In this document: positions 1-6,051 of the stretch, one piece after another | Position numbering within the stretch: the stretch's first letter is position 1 | Layout: each line of letters begins with the position of its first letter | From: Candidatus Bathyarchaeota archaeon | GTDB lineage: Archaea > Thermoproteota > Bathyarchaeia > RBG-16-48-13 > GCA-020345945 | Direction of reading: 5' to 3' | Length of the DNA: 6,066 nt | Assembly: GCA_020345945.1 (NCBI GenBank) | Contig: CP070773.1 | Span: 140,041-146,106, forward strand | Notes under the pieces: generated by a model | The model's database searches: none | What the model was told of the DNA's origin: nothing | Seen by the model: the letters and a program-made list of their open reading frames with translations, nothing else | Made by a program: the position numbers and the translations under genes

Positions 1-513
1 GGATACGCGTTTGCCCAAGCGACAGTGCTGTCTCTATATCCAGTACATGGGAGCATAATCGGATATACAGAGTTGGAGATAGGAATTCTACTCTCTATAG
101 TCGGTCTAGCCAGAACCTTCATCTTCGGGATATATACGTTCTGGAAGACTCCTTTCGGATCGGGAATAACGATAAAAGGATACTTGATTCTAACCGTTTC
201 TCTAATCCTTATCCCATTACTTAACTGGGTTTATGCATCCGCAATAAGTTTCGCGATGATGGGAATTGGCCTAGGATTGGTCTATGTCTCGATAATAAGC
301 CTCGCAATGAACCATCGAGAGAGGGGAAGCGCCACAGGTGTCTTCGAGAGTGGAATAGGAATAGGAGGGATAGCTGGCCCATTTATCTCAGGAATAGCAG
401 CGGAGCATATCAGTATCTTAGGACCGTACTGGATAAGCGGCAGTTTCTCAGCAGTCCTAGCAGCAACCAGTAGAAGACTTCTGAGTAGAAGACAAGGGAA
501 CTCGCTTGAGTAG
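1..513 (+). CDS. MFS transporter, C-terminal part (5' end outside window)
   Basis: This is the end of a major facilitator superfamily permease, an inner-membrane secondary transporter. The reading frame is open from base 1, so the true start lies upstream; the GTG at base 25 is an internal valine codon, not a start. About 170 residues are visible, carrying roughly five or six hydrophobic segments (about residues 1-20, 24-48, 58-75, 78-104, 113-135 and 140-155), matching the second six-helix half of a 12-helix MFS protein. The loop NHRERGSATG followed by a glycine-rich helix (FESGIGIGGIAGP) resembles the usual helix 10-11 region of drug/sugar-type MFS proteins. It ends in a basic tail and two tandem TAG stops (511-516). 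The substrate cannot be read from this half. Nearby sugar-acid catabolic genes make a sugar or sugar-acid substrate possible, but this is inference only. It converges on the PP-loop gene, with 20 bases between the two stop codons. Confidence 0.85.
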   Translation, partial: GYAFAQATVLSLYPVHGSIIGYTELEIGILLSIVGLARTFIFGIYTFWKTPFGSGITIKGYLILTVSLILIPLLNWVYASAISFAMMGIGLGLVYVSIISLAMNHRERGSATGVFESGIGIGGIAGPFISGIAAEHISILGPYWISGSFSAVLAATSRRLLSRRQGNSLE

Positions 514-533
514 TAGATTTCTTCTCCGTATTA

Positions 534-1535
534 CTACCCAACTCTCATCTTCGCCATATCCCTGTCTTGAGATGGAGAAACGATAATTGAGATTTCAAGA
601 TTCTTCCTTCCGTACTTCACTTCAATCCTTTTTTGAGGAGCATCCGAGTATCTAGCGGTGATTGACGCTGCGACCTTAATAGCCTCTTCACTCTCCGGTC
701 CCAAAAGAAGGGTTATTGGACTCCCATACTCGGGAACCTCTAGATATAGGTCTTCAGGAGACTTCAACTCCAGTAATAACCGGTTCTCTTCTCGGTTCCT
801 TCCCACCACAATCTTGTTGGGACCATATCGGAACTGCCTACCGACTTTAAGAAGAGAAATGGATCTCAAATCTAGAGTCTCCTCATGTTTGATTAGGTCT
901 TTCAGTTTTGTACAGAAGATAGGATCGGTTAAGAGACAGCCTCCTGCCGGGCAGGGATAGTCGACTATACCAAGAGTTTCTGCCAAGTCCATCTGTCTTC
1001 GGCGAGAACGACCATGAATATCAAGAAGCAGTTCCCTCTTCACCAAACCTCTCTGCTCCACTTCAGTCTCAGCCAATAACTTAGCGGATAATGGTCTCAA
1101 AAGTCTCCCCCGCAAGCCAGATTCACGTTCTATCAGAGTCAAAGCGTTCAAGTGCTGGGATTTTGGACGTTGACCGAGGACCTCCCCTGTAACGATGAAG
1201 TCAGCTCCAATCTCATCAGCATATTCCCGGGCTTTCTTCAACATGAAAATCCTACAGTCAATACAGGGATTCATATTCTTGCCATACCCATACTTCGGAT
1301 TCTTAACTACCTCAAGATACTCCTCCCCAAGGGACACAAGCCTAAGCTTCACACCCAACCTTGACGCCGCGACGGCCGCAGCACAGCTACCCCCATTTCC
1401 GTAAGTACAGAAAGGGGAGACGAAGCTTATCGCTTCAACCATTATCCCCTGATCCAGCATCAGTTTGATTGCCAAAGTACTATCAAGACCGCCGGACAAA
1501 AGAGCAAGAGCTTTTCTTCTCTTCTTCGGAGACAA
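534..1535 (-). CDS. PP-loop ATP pyrophosphatase, ThiI/MnmA-like tRNA thiolation protein with C-terminal NFACT-R-type domain
   Basis: This is a 333-residue protein of the adenine-nucleotide alpha-hydrolase fold. The PP-loop SGGLDS is at residues 14-19, directly after a basic N-terminus, and is the ATP-binding signature of enzymes that adenylate a tRNA base before sulfur insertion (ThiI, MnmA, TtuA). Further conserved-looking elements are Cys43, a CIDC pair at 91-94, GEVLGQRP at 117-124 and CPAGGC at 195-200, which give candidate sulfur-carrying or metal-binding cysteines. Residues about 225-320, with QFRYGPNKIVVGRNREEN-like sequence, resemble the NFACT-R RNA-binding domain (DUF814-related) found fused to this family. 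ThiI's THUMP and rhodanese domains are absent. Databases often label such proteins 'thiouridylase' or 'tRNA methyltransferase'; the exact base modified is unknown. The TTG start is the first possible one, since an in-frame stop lies just upstream, and it has a GGTGA ribosome site 6 bases before it. It is divergent from the dehydratase gene and probably housekeeping. Confidence 0.88.
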   Translation of the reverse strand: MSPKKRRKALALLSGGLDSTLAIKLMLDQGIMVEAISFVSPFCTYGNGGSCAAAVAASRLGVKLRLVSLGEEYLEVVKNPKYGYGKNMNPCIDCRIFMLKKAREYADEIGADFIVTGEVLGQRPKSQHLNALTLIERESGLRGRLLRPLSAKLLAETEVEQRGLVKRELLLDIHGRSRRRQMDLAETLGIVDYPCPAGGCLLTDPIFCTKLKDLIKHEETLDLRSISLLKVGRQFRYGPNKIVVGRNREENRLLLELKSPEDLYLEVPEYGSPITLLLGPESEEAIKVAASITARYSDAPQKRIEVKYGRKNLEISIIVSPSQDRDMAKMRVG

Positions 1536-1541
1536 GAGACT

Positions 1542-1546
1542 TCACC
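1542..1546 (-). promoter_or_regulatory. Shine-Dalgarno GGTGA deciding the TTG start of the PP-loop gene
   Basis: On the minus strand GGTGA is followed by six bases and then TTG. The core is complementary to the 3' end of archaeal 16S rRNA (ATCACCTCC). An in-frame TGA closes the frame just upstream, and the next internal TTG lies within the PP-loop strand, so this site settles the start codon. Confidence 0.7.
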
Positions 1547-1582
1547 AATCTCGGAACAGGACAGAATACATCCATCCCCAGA

Positions 1583-1592
1583 CCTAAAAAGA
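1583..1592 (-). promoter_or_regulatory. Possible archaeal TATA box for the PP-loop gene
   Basis: The minus strand reads TCTTTTTAGG here, an A/T-rich box about 50 bases before the TTG start. Initiation about 25 bases downstream (near 1562) would leave a leader of roughly 26 bases that contains the GGTGA site. This is judged by eye only. A second A/T-rich stretch, GCTTAATTCT on the minus strand at about 1609-1618, is an alternative. Confidence 0.3.
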
Positions 1593-1674
1593 TACTTACA
1601 AAAGGATAGAATTAAGCACTAAGACATTTTGCATTAAAGAAATACTCAGTCGACTAGTTCCGTTTTCCAGCATC

Positions 1675-1684
1675 AAGATTAAAT
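1675..1684 (+). promoter_or_regulatory. Possible archaeal TATA box for the dehydratase gene
   Basis: AAGATTAAAT lies about 43 bases before the GTG at 1723. Initiation some 25 bases downstream (about 1705) would fall after the ATG at 1690 and leave a short leader containing the GGAGGAG site, agreeing with the GTG start. GCATTAAAGA at 1631-1640 is a rival box that would fit an ATG start at 1690. This is a weak call. Confidence 0.25.
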
Positions 1685-1709
1685 GACAGATGAAGAACTC
1701 CGTATTTGT

Positions 1710-1716
1710 GGAGGAG
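1710..1716 (+). promoter_or_regulatory. Strong Shine-Dalgarno GGAGGAG deciding the dehydratase start
   Basis: GGAGGAG ends six bases before the GTG at 1723, which opens the protein sequence MKITRLE, the typical N-terminus of galactonate-dehydratase-type enzymes. The ATG at 1690, which gives the longest frame, has no comparable site before it and would add 11 residues not expected in the family. Confidence 0.75.
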
Positions 1717-1722
1717 AAACAC

Positions 1723-2856
1723 GTGAAGATAACAAGATTAGAACCGATCCTGGCAGCTAGATCTGTCTATGTAAGAGTTCATACAGACGAAGGGATAACT
1801 GGGCTTGGAGAAGCAGGATTTCCCCAGAAGGGAAGAACCGTCGAAACAGCAGTCGGAGAGTTAGAAAGATATCTGAAAGGAAAGGATCCACTACATATCG
1901 AACATCATTGGCAATCCATGTATAGTATCCCATTCTTCAGAGGCGGACCAGTCTTAAGCGCCGCTATCAGCGCTGTAGACATAGCCCTTTGGGATATCGC
2001 TGGAAAACACTTCAATACACCTGTGTATGGACTATTGGGCGGAAAGTGTAGAGACCGAGTCAGAGTATACGTGCATATAAGAGGGAGAAACTCGGAGGAA
2101 CTGGCTGAAAAAGCAGTAGGCGCCGTCAAGAAAGGTTACACAGCCGTAAGATTCGGTCCTTTCCTCGAGGACTTCCAGAAGATGCGGTATGGAAAACTCG
2201 TCGGAGAAACTGTCTCTCAAGTGAAGGCTGTACGAGAAGCAGTGGGGGAAGAGATAGATATCTGTATCGACGCACATGGCAGACTAACCCCTTACGAAGC
2301 CATATCGATCGGGAGAGAAGTGGAGAAGTATAGAATATTCTTCTACGAGGACCCAATTCTTCCCGAAAATATTGAAGCTATGGCTGATATTGTCGCCCAC
2401 ACCAATGTCCCAATTGCTACCGGAGAGCGACTATTCTACATCTGGCAGTTCTGGGAGCTACTAAAGAATAAAGCAGTACATATGGCCAGACCCGACCTAT
2501 GTCTAGCTGGAGGAATATCCCAATGCAAGAAGATCGCAGCCCTGGCTGAAGCATGCTACGTCAAAGTCGTCCCTCACAATCCCCTCAGCGCAGTCTCAAC
2601 AGCCGCCTGTGTACAACTGGACGCATGCATACCGAACTTCGTCCTACAAGAGCTAATACTCGATGACACATATGAAGCCCCACCCAGACACTCGCTAGTG
2701 AAGAAGCCGCTCGAGATCGAGAAGGGATACATCAAAGTTCCCACAGAGCCCGGCATCGGCATAGAGCTGGACGACGCTAAAATTTCTGAATATCCCTTTG
2801 AGGAACGAGATCCACCCTGGTTACTTCGTGAAGACGGGTCAGTAGCAGACTGGTAA
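1723..2856 (+). CDS. Enolase-superfamily sugar-acid dehydratase, D-galactonate dehydratase (DgoD)-like
   Basis: This cytoplasmic Mg2+ enzyme most likely removes water from an aldonic acid to give a 2-keto-3-deoxy acid. Started at the GTG, the protein has 377 residues: an N-terminal capping domain (about 1-115), a mandelate racemase/muconate lactonizing barrel (about 120-350) and the usual closing tail ending EDGSVADW. Metal ligands are visible as Asp183 (DAHGR), Glu209 (YEDP) and Glu235 (ATGER); catalytic histidines as His185 and His285 (PHNPLS); supporting residues as Asp258 (RPDL) and Glu310 (LQE). These positions coincide with those I recall for E. coli DgoD, supporting both family and start codon. 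The Asp-x-His motif favours the galactonate/mannonate dehydratase group over racemases. One oddity is Arg143 (AVRFG), where relatives have Lys. The substrate could instead be gluconate, xylonate, rhamnonate or fuconate. The frame extends to an ATG at 1690 (388 residues). The neighbouring aldolase and dehydrogenase suit a shared pathway. Confidence 0.9.
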   Translation: MKITRLEPILAARSVYVRVHTDEGITGLGEAGFPQKGRTVETAVGELERYLKGKDPLHIEHHWQSMYSIPFFRGGPVLSAAISAVDIALWDIAGKHFNTPVYGLLGGKCRDRVRVYVHIRGRNSEELAEKAVGAVKKGYTAVRFGPFLEDFQKMRYGKLVGETVSQVKAVREAVGEEIDICIDAHGRLTPYEAISIGREVEKYRIFFYEDPILPENIEAMADIVAHTNVPIATGERLFYIWQFWELLKNKAVHMARPDLCLAGGISQCKKIAALAEACYVKVVPHNPLSAVSTAACVQLDACIPNFVLQELILDDTYEAPPRHSLVKKPLEIEKGYIKVPTEPGIGIELDDAKISEYPFEERDPPWLLREDGSVADW

Positions 2857-3058
2857 GAGAAGAGGACTAAGAGTAAAACAATAGAAACCGATATTCAATC
2901 TGCCTGAAACAATCAGGAACTTGAAACCAATTCATAGTTCCTATCCTTCCAAATCATCCCCAGACCCTAGGTAACAAAGACGTCACTAGTGGAATACTAC
3001 ACGAGGAGTCCAACAAGGAGAGAACTCGGTCAGTTTCTACCAGTAGTTGGTAATCGAA

Positions 3059-4120
3059 ATGTCTGAAAATGAAAAAGAGGGCTTCATCTCCAAGATACAT
3101 TCGGTGAGAGAGAATACATCAAACATTTCTCGGAAACTATCAGAGTTAGATGGGGAGATAACAGAGATCGACAGTAGCTTAGCAATACTACCAAGTAAGC
3201 TTCAAGACCTACGTCAAAGAGGATATATCTTTCTTATGTATCTGGACAAAAGTCTGGATTCGCTTTCTTCTGGTTGGAGAGAGGTCGCCCCCTCAACTAG
3301 ACAAGCCCTAAGAAGTCTAGAGAGGTCCTATCGACCTGAGATAGATAACCTGCAAGCAGAGATTGAGGAAATAGAAAGGAGAATTCAACGTTCTTCGGTC
3401 GACTCGATCTATAGATATGAAATGCTACTAAAATCACTCTCCTCCAAAACCTCAGTACTAGAGGATAACGTAGAACAGAATACCCAAGATCTAGAGAAGA
3501 ATCTAGGACGATTTACCGAGAGAATCTCTTCTATTAAGAGAGACGTCTCGATTGTCGAGGAAACCCTGCAACTTACCTCCAAAGCCTCCTTCAAACTCAG
3601 AGAAAGGGAGTATCCCCTGCTTGCCCTTAAGGCAAAGTATCTCGCTGAAGAAGGAAAGGAGGGAGTCTTTCTACTGACTGATCAGAGATTCGTCTTCGAG
3701 GGAGAGAGAGACGTGGTTCTAGAGAAGTTCTGGATCTTCACTACGAAGAAGAGGAAAGAACGGTTTGGGATAGCCGAGGCCCCAATTGGATCGATCTCAG
3801 AGATCGTCAAAGGCCGAGTCGGACTTATAGAGTGGACGGGAATCTATGTCAGGTTCAAACCTGAAACAGGTTGGGCAGACATGCTCTTTGATGTAAAAGG
3901 CGGTGAAGCAGATACGATTGTAAGGTTCTTTAATTATCTATCAAATGGAGACGCCGACCTTGATAAGATAGACCTAGAAGGCAAGACAACTCAGAACCGA
4001 AATACTACTCCCACGGTTGTCAGATGCCCTTACTGCGGAGCTCCCTATTCGAGAGAGATTTACAGAGGTCAAGTCTCTCTGATATGCGAATATTGCGGTT
4101 CCTCAATCTCAATGAAATGA
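3059..4120 (+). CDS. Uncharacterised coiled-coil protein with PH/GRAM-like domain and C-terminal zinc ribbon
   Basis: I do not recognise a named family. Started at ATG 3059 the protein has 353 residues in three parts. Residues about 5-175 are rich in Glu, Lys, Ser and spaced Leu/Ile, as in a long helical coiled coil with a break near 55-75. Residues about 180-297 look like a PH/GRAM-like beta domain, with the typical strand GVFLLTDQRFVFE at about 202-214 and a closing helix DTIVRFFNYL. After a polar linker, residues 322-349 form a zinc ribbon, CPYC then CEYC (Cys323, 326, 343, 346). There is no signal peptide or membrane segment, so it is probably cytosolic, perhaps a scaffold at a membrane or on nucleic acid. 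Its function is unknown. It lies between two metabolic genes, 202 bases after one and 84 before the next, and shows no obvious link to them. An in-frame TTG at 3047 would add four residues; ATG is preferred, although its ribosome site (GGTA at 3049-3052) is weak. Confidence 0.8.
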   Translation: MSENEKEGFISKIHSVRENTSNISRKLSELDGEITEIDSSLAILPSKLQDLRQRGYIFLMYLDKSLDSLSSGWREVAPSTRQALRSLERSYRPEIDNLQAEIEEIERRIQRSSVDSIYRYEMLLKSLSSKTSVLEDNVEQNTQDLEKNLGRFTERISSIKRDVSIVEETLQLTSKASFKLREREYPLLALKAKYLAEEGKEGVFLLTDQRFVFEGERDVVLEKFWIFTTKKRKERFGIAEAPIGSISEIVKGRVGLIEWTGIYVRFKPETGWADMLFDVKGGEADTIVRFFNYLSNGDADLDKIDLEGKTTQNRNTTPTVVRCPYCGAPYSREIYRGQVSLICEYCGSSISMK

Positions 4121-4155
4121 ATCGCATAGTTTCTGGATACAGCTCTTCAAGTTCA

Positions 4156-4169
4156 AAAAGCTCTTAATT
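4156..4169 (+). promoter_or_regulatory. Possible archaeal BRE/TATA promoter of the aldolase gene
   Basis: A purine-rich AAAAG followed by CTCTTAATT sits about 40 bases before the TTG start, which suits an archaeal BRE plus TATA box. Initiation about 25 bases downstream, near 4190, would leave a 12-15 base leader holding the GGTGA site. This suggests the aldolase has its own promoter and is not only read through from the dehydratase. It is called by eye only. Confidence 0.35.
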
Positions 4170-4192
4170 GATCCCGATGCACCCATATAATC

Positions 4193-4197
4193 GGTGA
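4193..4197 (+). promoter_or_regulatory. Shine-Dalgarno GGTGA deciding the TTG start of the aldolase
   Basis: GGTGA is followed by seven bases and then TTG at 4205. With this start, His45 and Arg70 of the aldolase fall at the same numbers as in E. coli HpaI, which supports the choice. The arrangement GGTGAAG-(4-5 bases)-TTG closely resembles the one before the PP-loop gene. Confidence 0.7.
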
Positions 4198-4204
4198 AGA
4201 TATC

Positions 4205-4960
4205 TTGGAAAACAAACTCAAAAAGAAGCTGAAGAAAGGTAAGATCGTCTTTGGCGTTACCCTTGGCATAGGAAATCCTGAGGTAGCAGATGCTCTGGGA
4301 AATATCGGCTTCGACTACATTAACTTCGACACGCAACATACCAGCCTAAGCGTGGAAACTGTCCATAGTATGATGGCAGCCATGAGTTACTCTGAATCAA
4401 CCCCCATTATGCGGGTAGTCTCGAATGACCTTGGACAGATCAACCGTGCCCTCGATATTGGTGCCCACGGCGTAATAGTCCCGCTAGTCAACTCGAAAGA
4501 GGACGCCGAGAAGGCAGTATATGCAGCAAGATACTCTCCAAAGGGAGGTAGAAGTTACGGTCCAAGGAGAGCAGCATTAAGGGATCAGGATTATGCAGAA
4601 ACCGCGGACAAAGAGGTCATGATAATACCTCAGATCGAGACCAAGGTCGCGTTAGATCGGATAGATGAGATACTCTCAGTCGAAGGTCTAGACGCCATGT
4701 TCGTAGGACCAAATGACCTTTCAATGTCATTAGGTGTCTTTCGGAAGTTCGATAGCCCTACCTTCTTGAAGGCCATTGAGAAGGTTATGTCCTCTTGTGA
4801 ATCTCACGAAATCGCCCCAGGACTACTCGCTCCAGCTGGACCTGTCGAGTCTAGCGTTGAGCAAGGATTCAAGATGATCAACCTCGGAGGCGACGCCGGA
4901 TTCATGATGGTAGCAGCTAGGAATGCAATAGAAAAAGCTAGGGCCGCTATCAAGAAGTAA
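4205..4960 (+). CDS. HpcH/HpaI-family class II aldolase (2-keto-3-deoxy sugar acid aldolase, RhmA/GarL-like)
   Basis: This is a 251-residue TIM-barrel enzyme of the HpcH/HpaI aldolase/citrate lyase family, the usual length for the family. Members split 2-keto-3-deoxy acids such as 2-keto-3-deoxy-L-rhamnonate, 2-keto-3-deoxyglucarate or 4-hydroxy-2-oxo-heptanedioate into pyruvate and an aldehyde, using a divalent metal and no Schiff-base lysine. Visible landmarks are DTQH with Asp42 and catalytic His45, Arg70 (MRV) for pyruvate binding, GAHGVIVP at 86-93, SPKGGRSYGP at 111-120, and metal ligands Glu145 (QIETK) and Asp171 (GPNDLS). His45 and Arg70 keep the E. coli HpaI numbers, and the 26-residue Glu-Asp spacing also matches. 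The Glu of the classical DxEH motif is Gln44 here, a variant seen in other family members. The start is TTG with a good ribosome site. It stands downstream of the dehydratase whose product type it could cleave and converges on the dehydrogenase. The exact substrate is not readable. Confidence 0.9.
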   Translation: MENKLKKKLKKGKIVFGVTLGIGNPEVADALGNIGFDYINFDTQHTSLSVETVHSMMAAMSYSESTPIMRVVSNDLGQINRALDIGAHGVIVPLVNSKEDAEKAVYAARYSPKGGRSYGPRRAALRDQDYAETADKEVMIIPQIETKVALDRIDEILSVEGLDAMFVGPNDLSMSLGVFRKFDSPTFLKAIEKVMSSCESHEIAPGLLAPAGPVESSVEQGFKMINLGGDAGFMMVAARNAIEKARAAIKK

Positions 4961-5025
4961 AGATACCAAACAACGTAATCATGAACTAGATGGACCTGAT
5001 AGCTCGGTGAAACATAGCTTAAGAA

Positions 5026-6051
5026 TCACTGAACGATAAGAACCTTGATAGAACCAGATTTCTTGTCGGCTGCGACTTGGAAAGCTTCAGCAATATCCTC
5101 CAATTGGAATCTGTGGGTGATAATCGCTTCCGCATCAACTCTACCCGAGGCTATCAGACCTATAGCCGCATCGAAGTCTCTGTGTAGACCAGTAATACCG
5201 TAGCACATTGACCCAAGAACCTTGCGTTCGTAATTGACAACCTGTCTTAGGTCTACTTCAATTGCTTCAGTGTACCCGCCGACAAGGACGATAGTCCCTC
5301 CTCTCCTAGCAATTCCTATGGCATCTTGCAGACTCTTGGCGGAAGCTATCGTATCAATGACTATATCAAATCCCAACCCATTCGTTATCACAGAAGCTGA
5401 TTCGCCAACATCCTGATCTGAGACTTTAAACACATGATCCGCCCCAAACTTATTAGCCATCTTTACCTGATGATCATATTTTGCGACGACTAATGTTTCA
5501 GGGACAGCTGCGGCCTTGGCAGAAGCCAGACATAACAGACCGATAGTTCCCGCTCCGATGACTGCCACACTATTCTTGTAGTCAGATCCAGACCGCATAA
5601 ACGCACGATATGACACAGCCAATGGCTCAACGAGAACGCCTTGCTCAAAGGAAAAGGTTTCAGGCAGTTTAAAGAGCGATGACGAAGGTAAGAGCGAGTA
5701 TTCACAGAATCCTGCTAAGCCATGACTTGAAAGATAGATTCGGTTCTCGCATAGATTGTAGAGACCTATCTCACAGAACCTGCATCGACCACAATGAGAG
5801 AAACATTCGGTGCAGACTCTGTCCCCTACCTTAACGTTTTCAACGCCATCCCCTACTTCGGAGACTACTCCACTAATCTCATGTCCTGGAGCCCTTTTCG
5901 GCTGCTCCCATTCTCCGAAGTATCTATGAAGATCGCTTCCGCAGATCCCAGTCACCTTTGTATCTACAAGTACAAAACCATCTGGGACCGATGGTACCTC
6001 AACTTCATCTATCTCTATCTTCTCGACGCCACGATACACCGCGGCTTTCAT
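5026..6051 (-). CDS. Zinc-dependent medium-chain dehydrogenase (sugar/polyol/threonine dehydrogenase-like)
   Basis: This is a 341-residue MDR-superfamily oxidoreductase that oxidises an alcohol or sugar hydroxyl with NAD(P)+. The N-terminal GroES-like domain (about 1-150) carries the catalytic zinc site Cys37 (GICGSDLH), His57-Glu58 (PGHE) and Glu142 (VEPLA), and a complete structural zinc lobe Cys87, 90, 93 and 101. The Rossmann domain follows, with GAGTIG (Gly166, 168, 171). After the second strand comes AKYDHQ: the Asp that normally binds NAD ribose appears replaced by Ala190 followed by Lys, hinting at NADP preference. ATG 6051 gives the typical MKAAVYRG start. The frame stays open to the right edge through TTG 6063 and GTG 6066, so a start up to five or more residues earlier cannot be excluded, and no clear ribosome site is visible in the 15 bases left. 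Next to a sugar-acid dehydratase and aldolase, it is a candidate for the first oxidation step. Its stop lies 65 bases from the aldolase stop. Confidence 0.9.
   Translation of the reverse strand: MKAAVYRGVEKIEIDEVEVPSVPDGFVLVDTKVTGICGSDLHRYFGEWEQPKRAPGHEISGVVSEVGDGVENVKVGDRVCTECFSHCGRCRFCEIGLYNLCENRIYLSSHGLAGFCEYSLLPSSSLFKLPETFSFEQGVLVEPLAVSYRAFMRSGSDYKNSVAVIGAGTIGLLCLASAKAAAVPETLVVAKYDHQVKMANKFGADHVFKVSDQDVGESASVITNGLGFDIVIDTIASAKSLQDAIGIARRGGTIVLVGGYTEAIEVDLRQVVNYERKVLGSMCYGITGLHRDFDAAIGLIASGRVDAEAIITHRFQLEDIAEAFQVAADKKSGSIKVLIVQ

Noticed and set aside
25..27. GTG as start of the transporter gene
   Set aside because: The frame continues upstream to base 1 with hydrophobic residues, and only about half an MFS protein is present, so this is an internal valine codon.
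1152..1404. Two overlapping plus-strand open frames of about 70 residues
   Set aside because: They lie wholly inside the PP-loop gene on the opposite strand, show no family features and have no ribosome site. The same applies to the other short open frames antisense to the dehydratase, coiled-coil, aldolase and dehydrogenase genes.
2903..2917. Small inverted repeat CCTGA-AACAA-TCAGG after the dehydratase gene
   Set aside because: It has only a five-base stem, no following T-run and a composition expected by chance, so it is not called as a terminator.
2857..3058. 202-base gap searched for a small gene, tRNA or riboswitch
   Set aside because: No open frame with a ribosome site, no cloverleaf and no T-run were seen. 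The short palindromes CCTAGG, GACGTC and CACTAGTG (2966-2991) are close together but too short to interpret.
4961..5025. Convergent gap between aldolase and dehydrogenase checked for terminators
   Set aside because: Neither strand has the poly-T tract typical of archaeal terminators, nor a clear hairpin.
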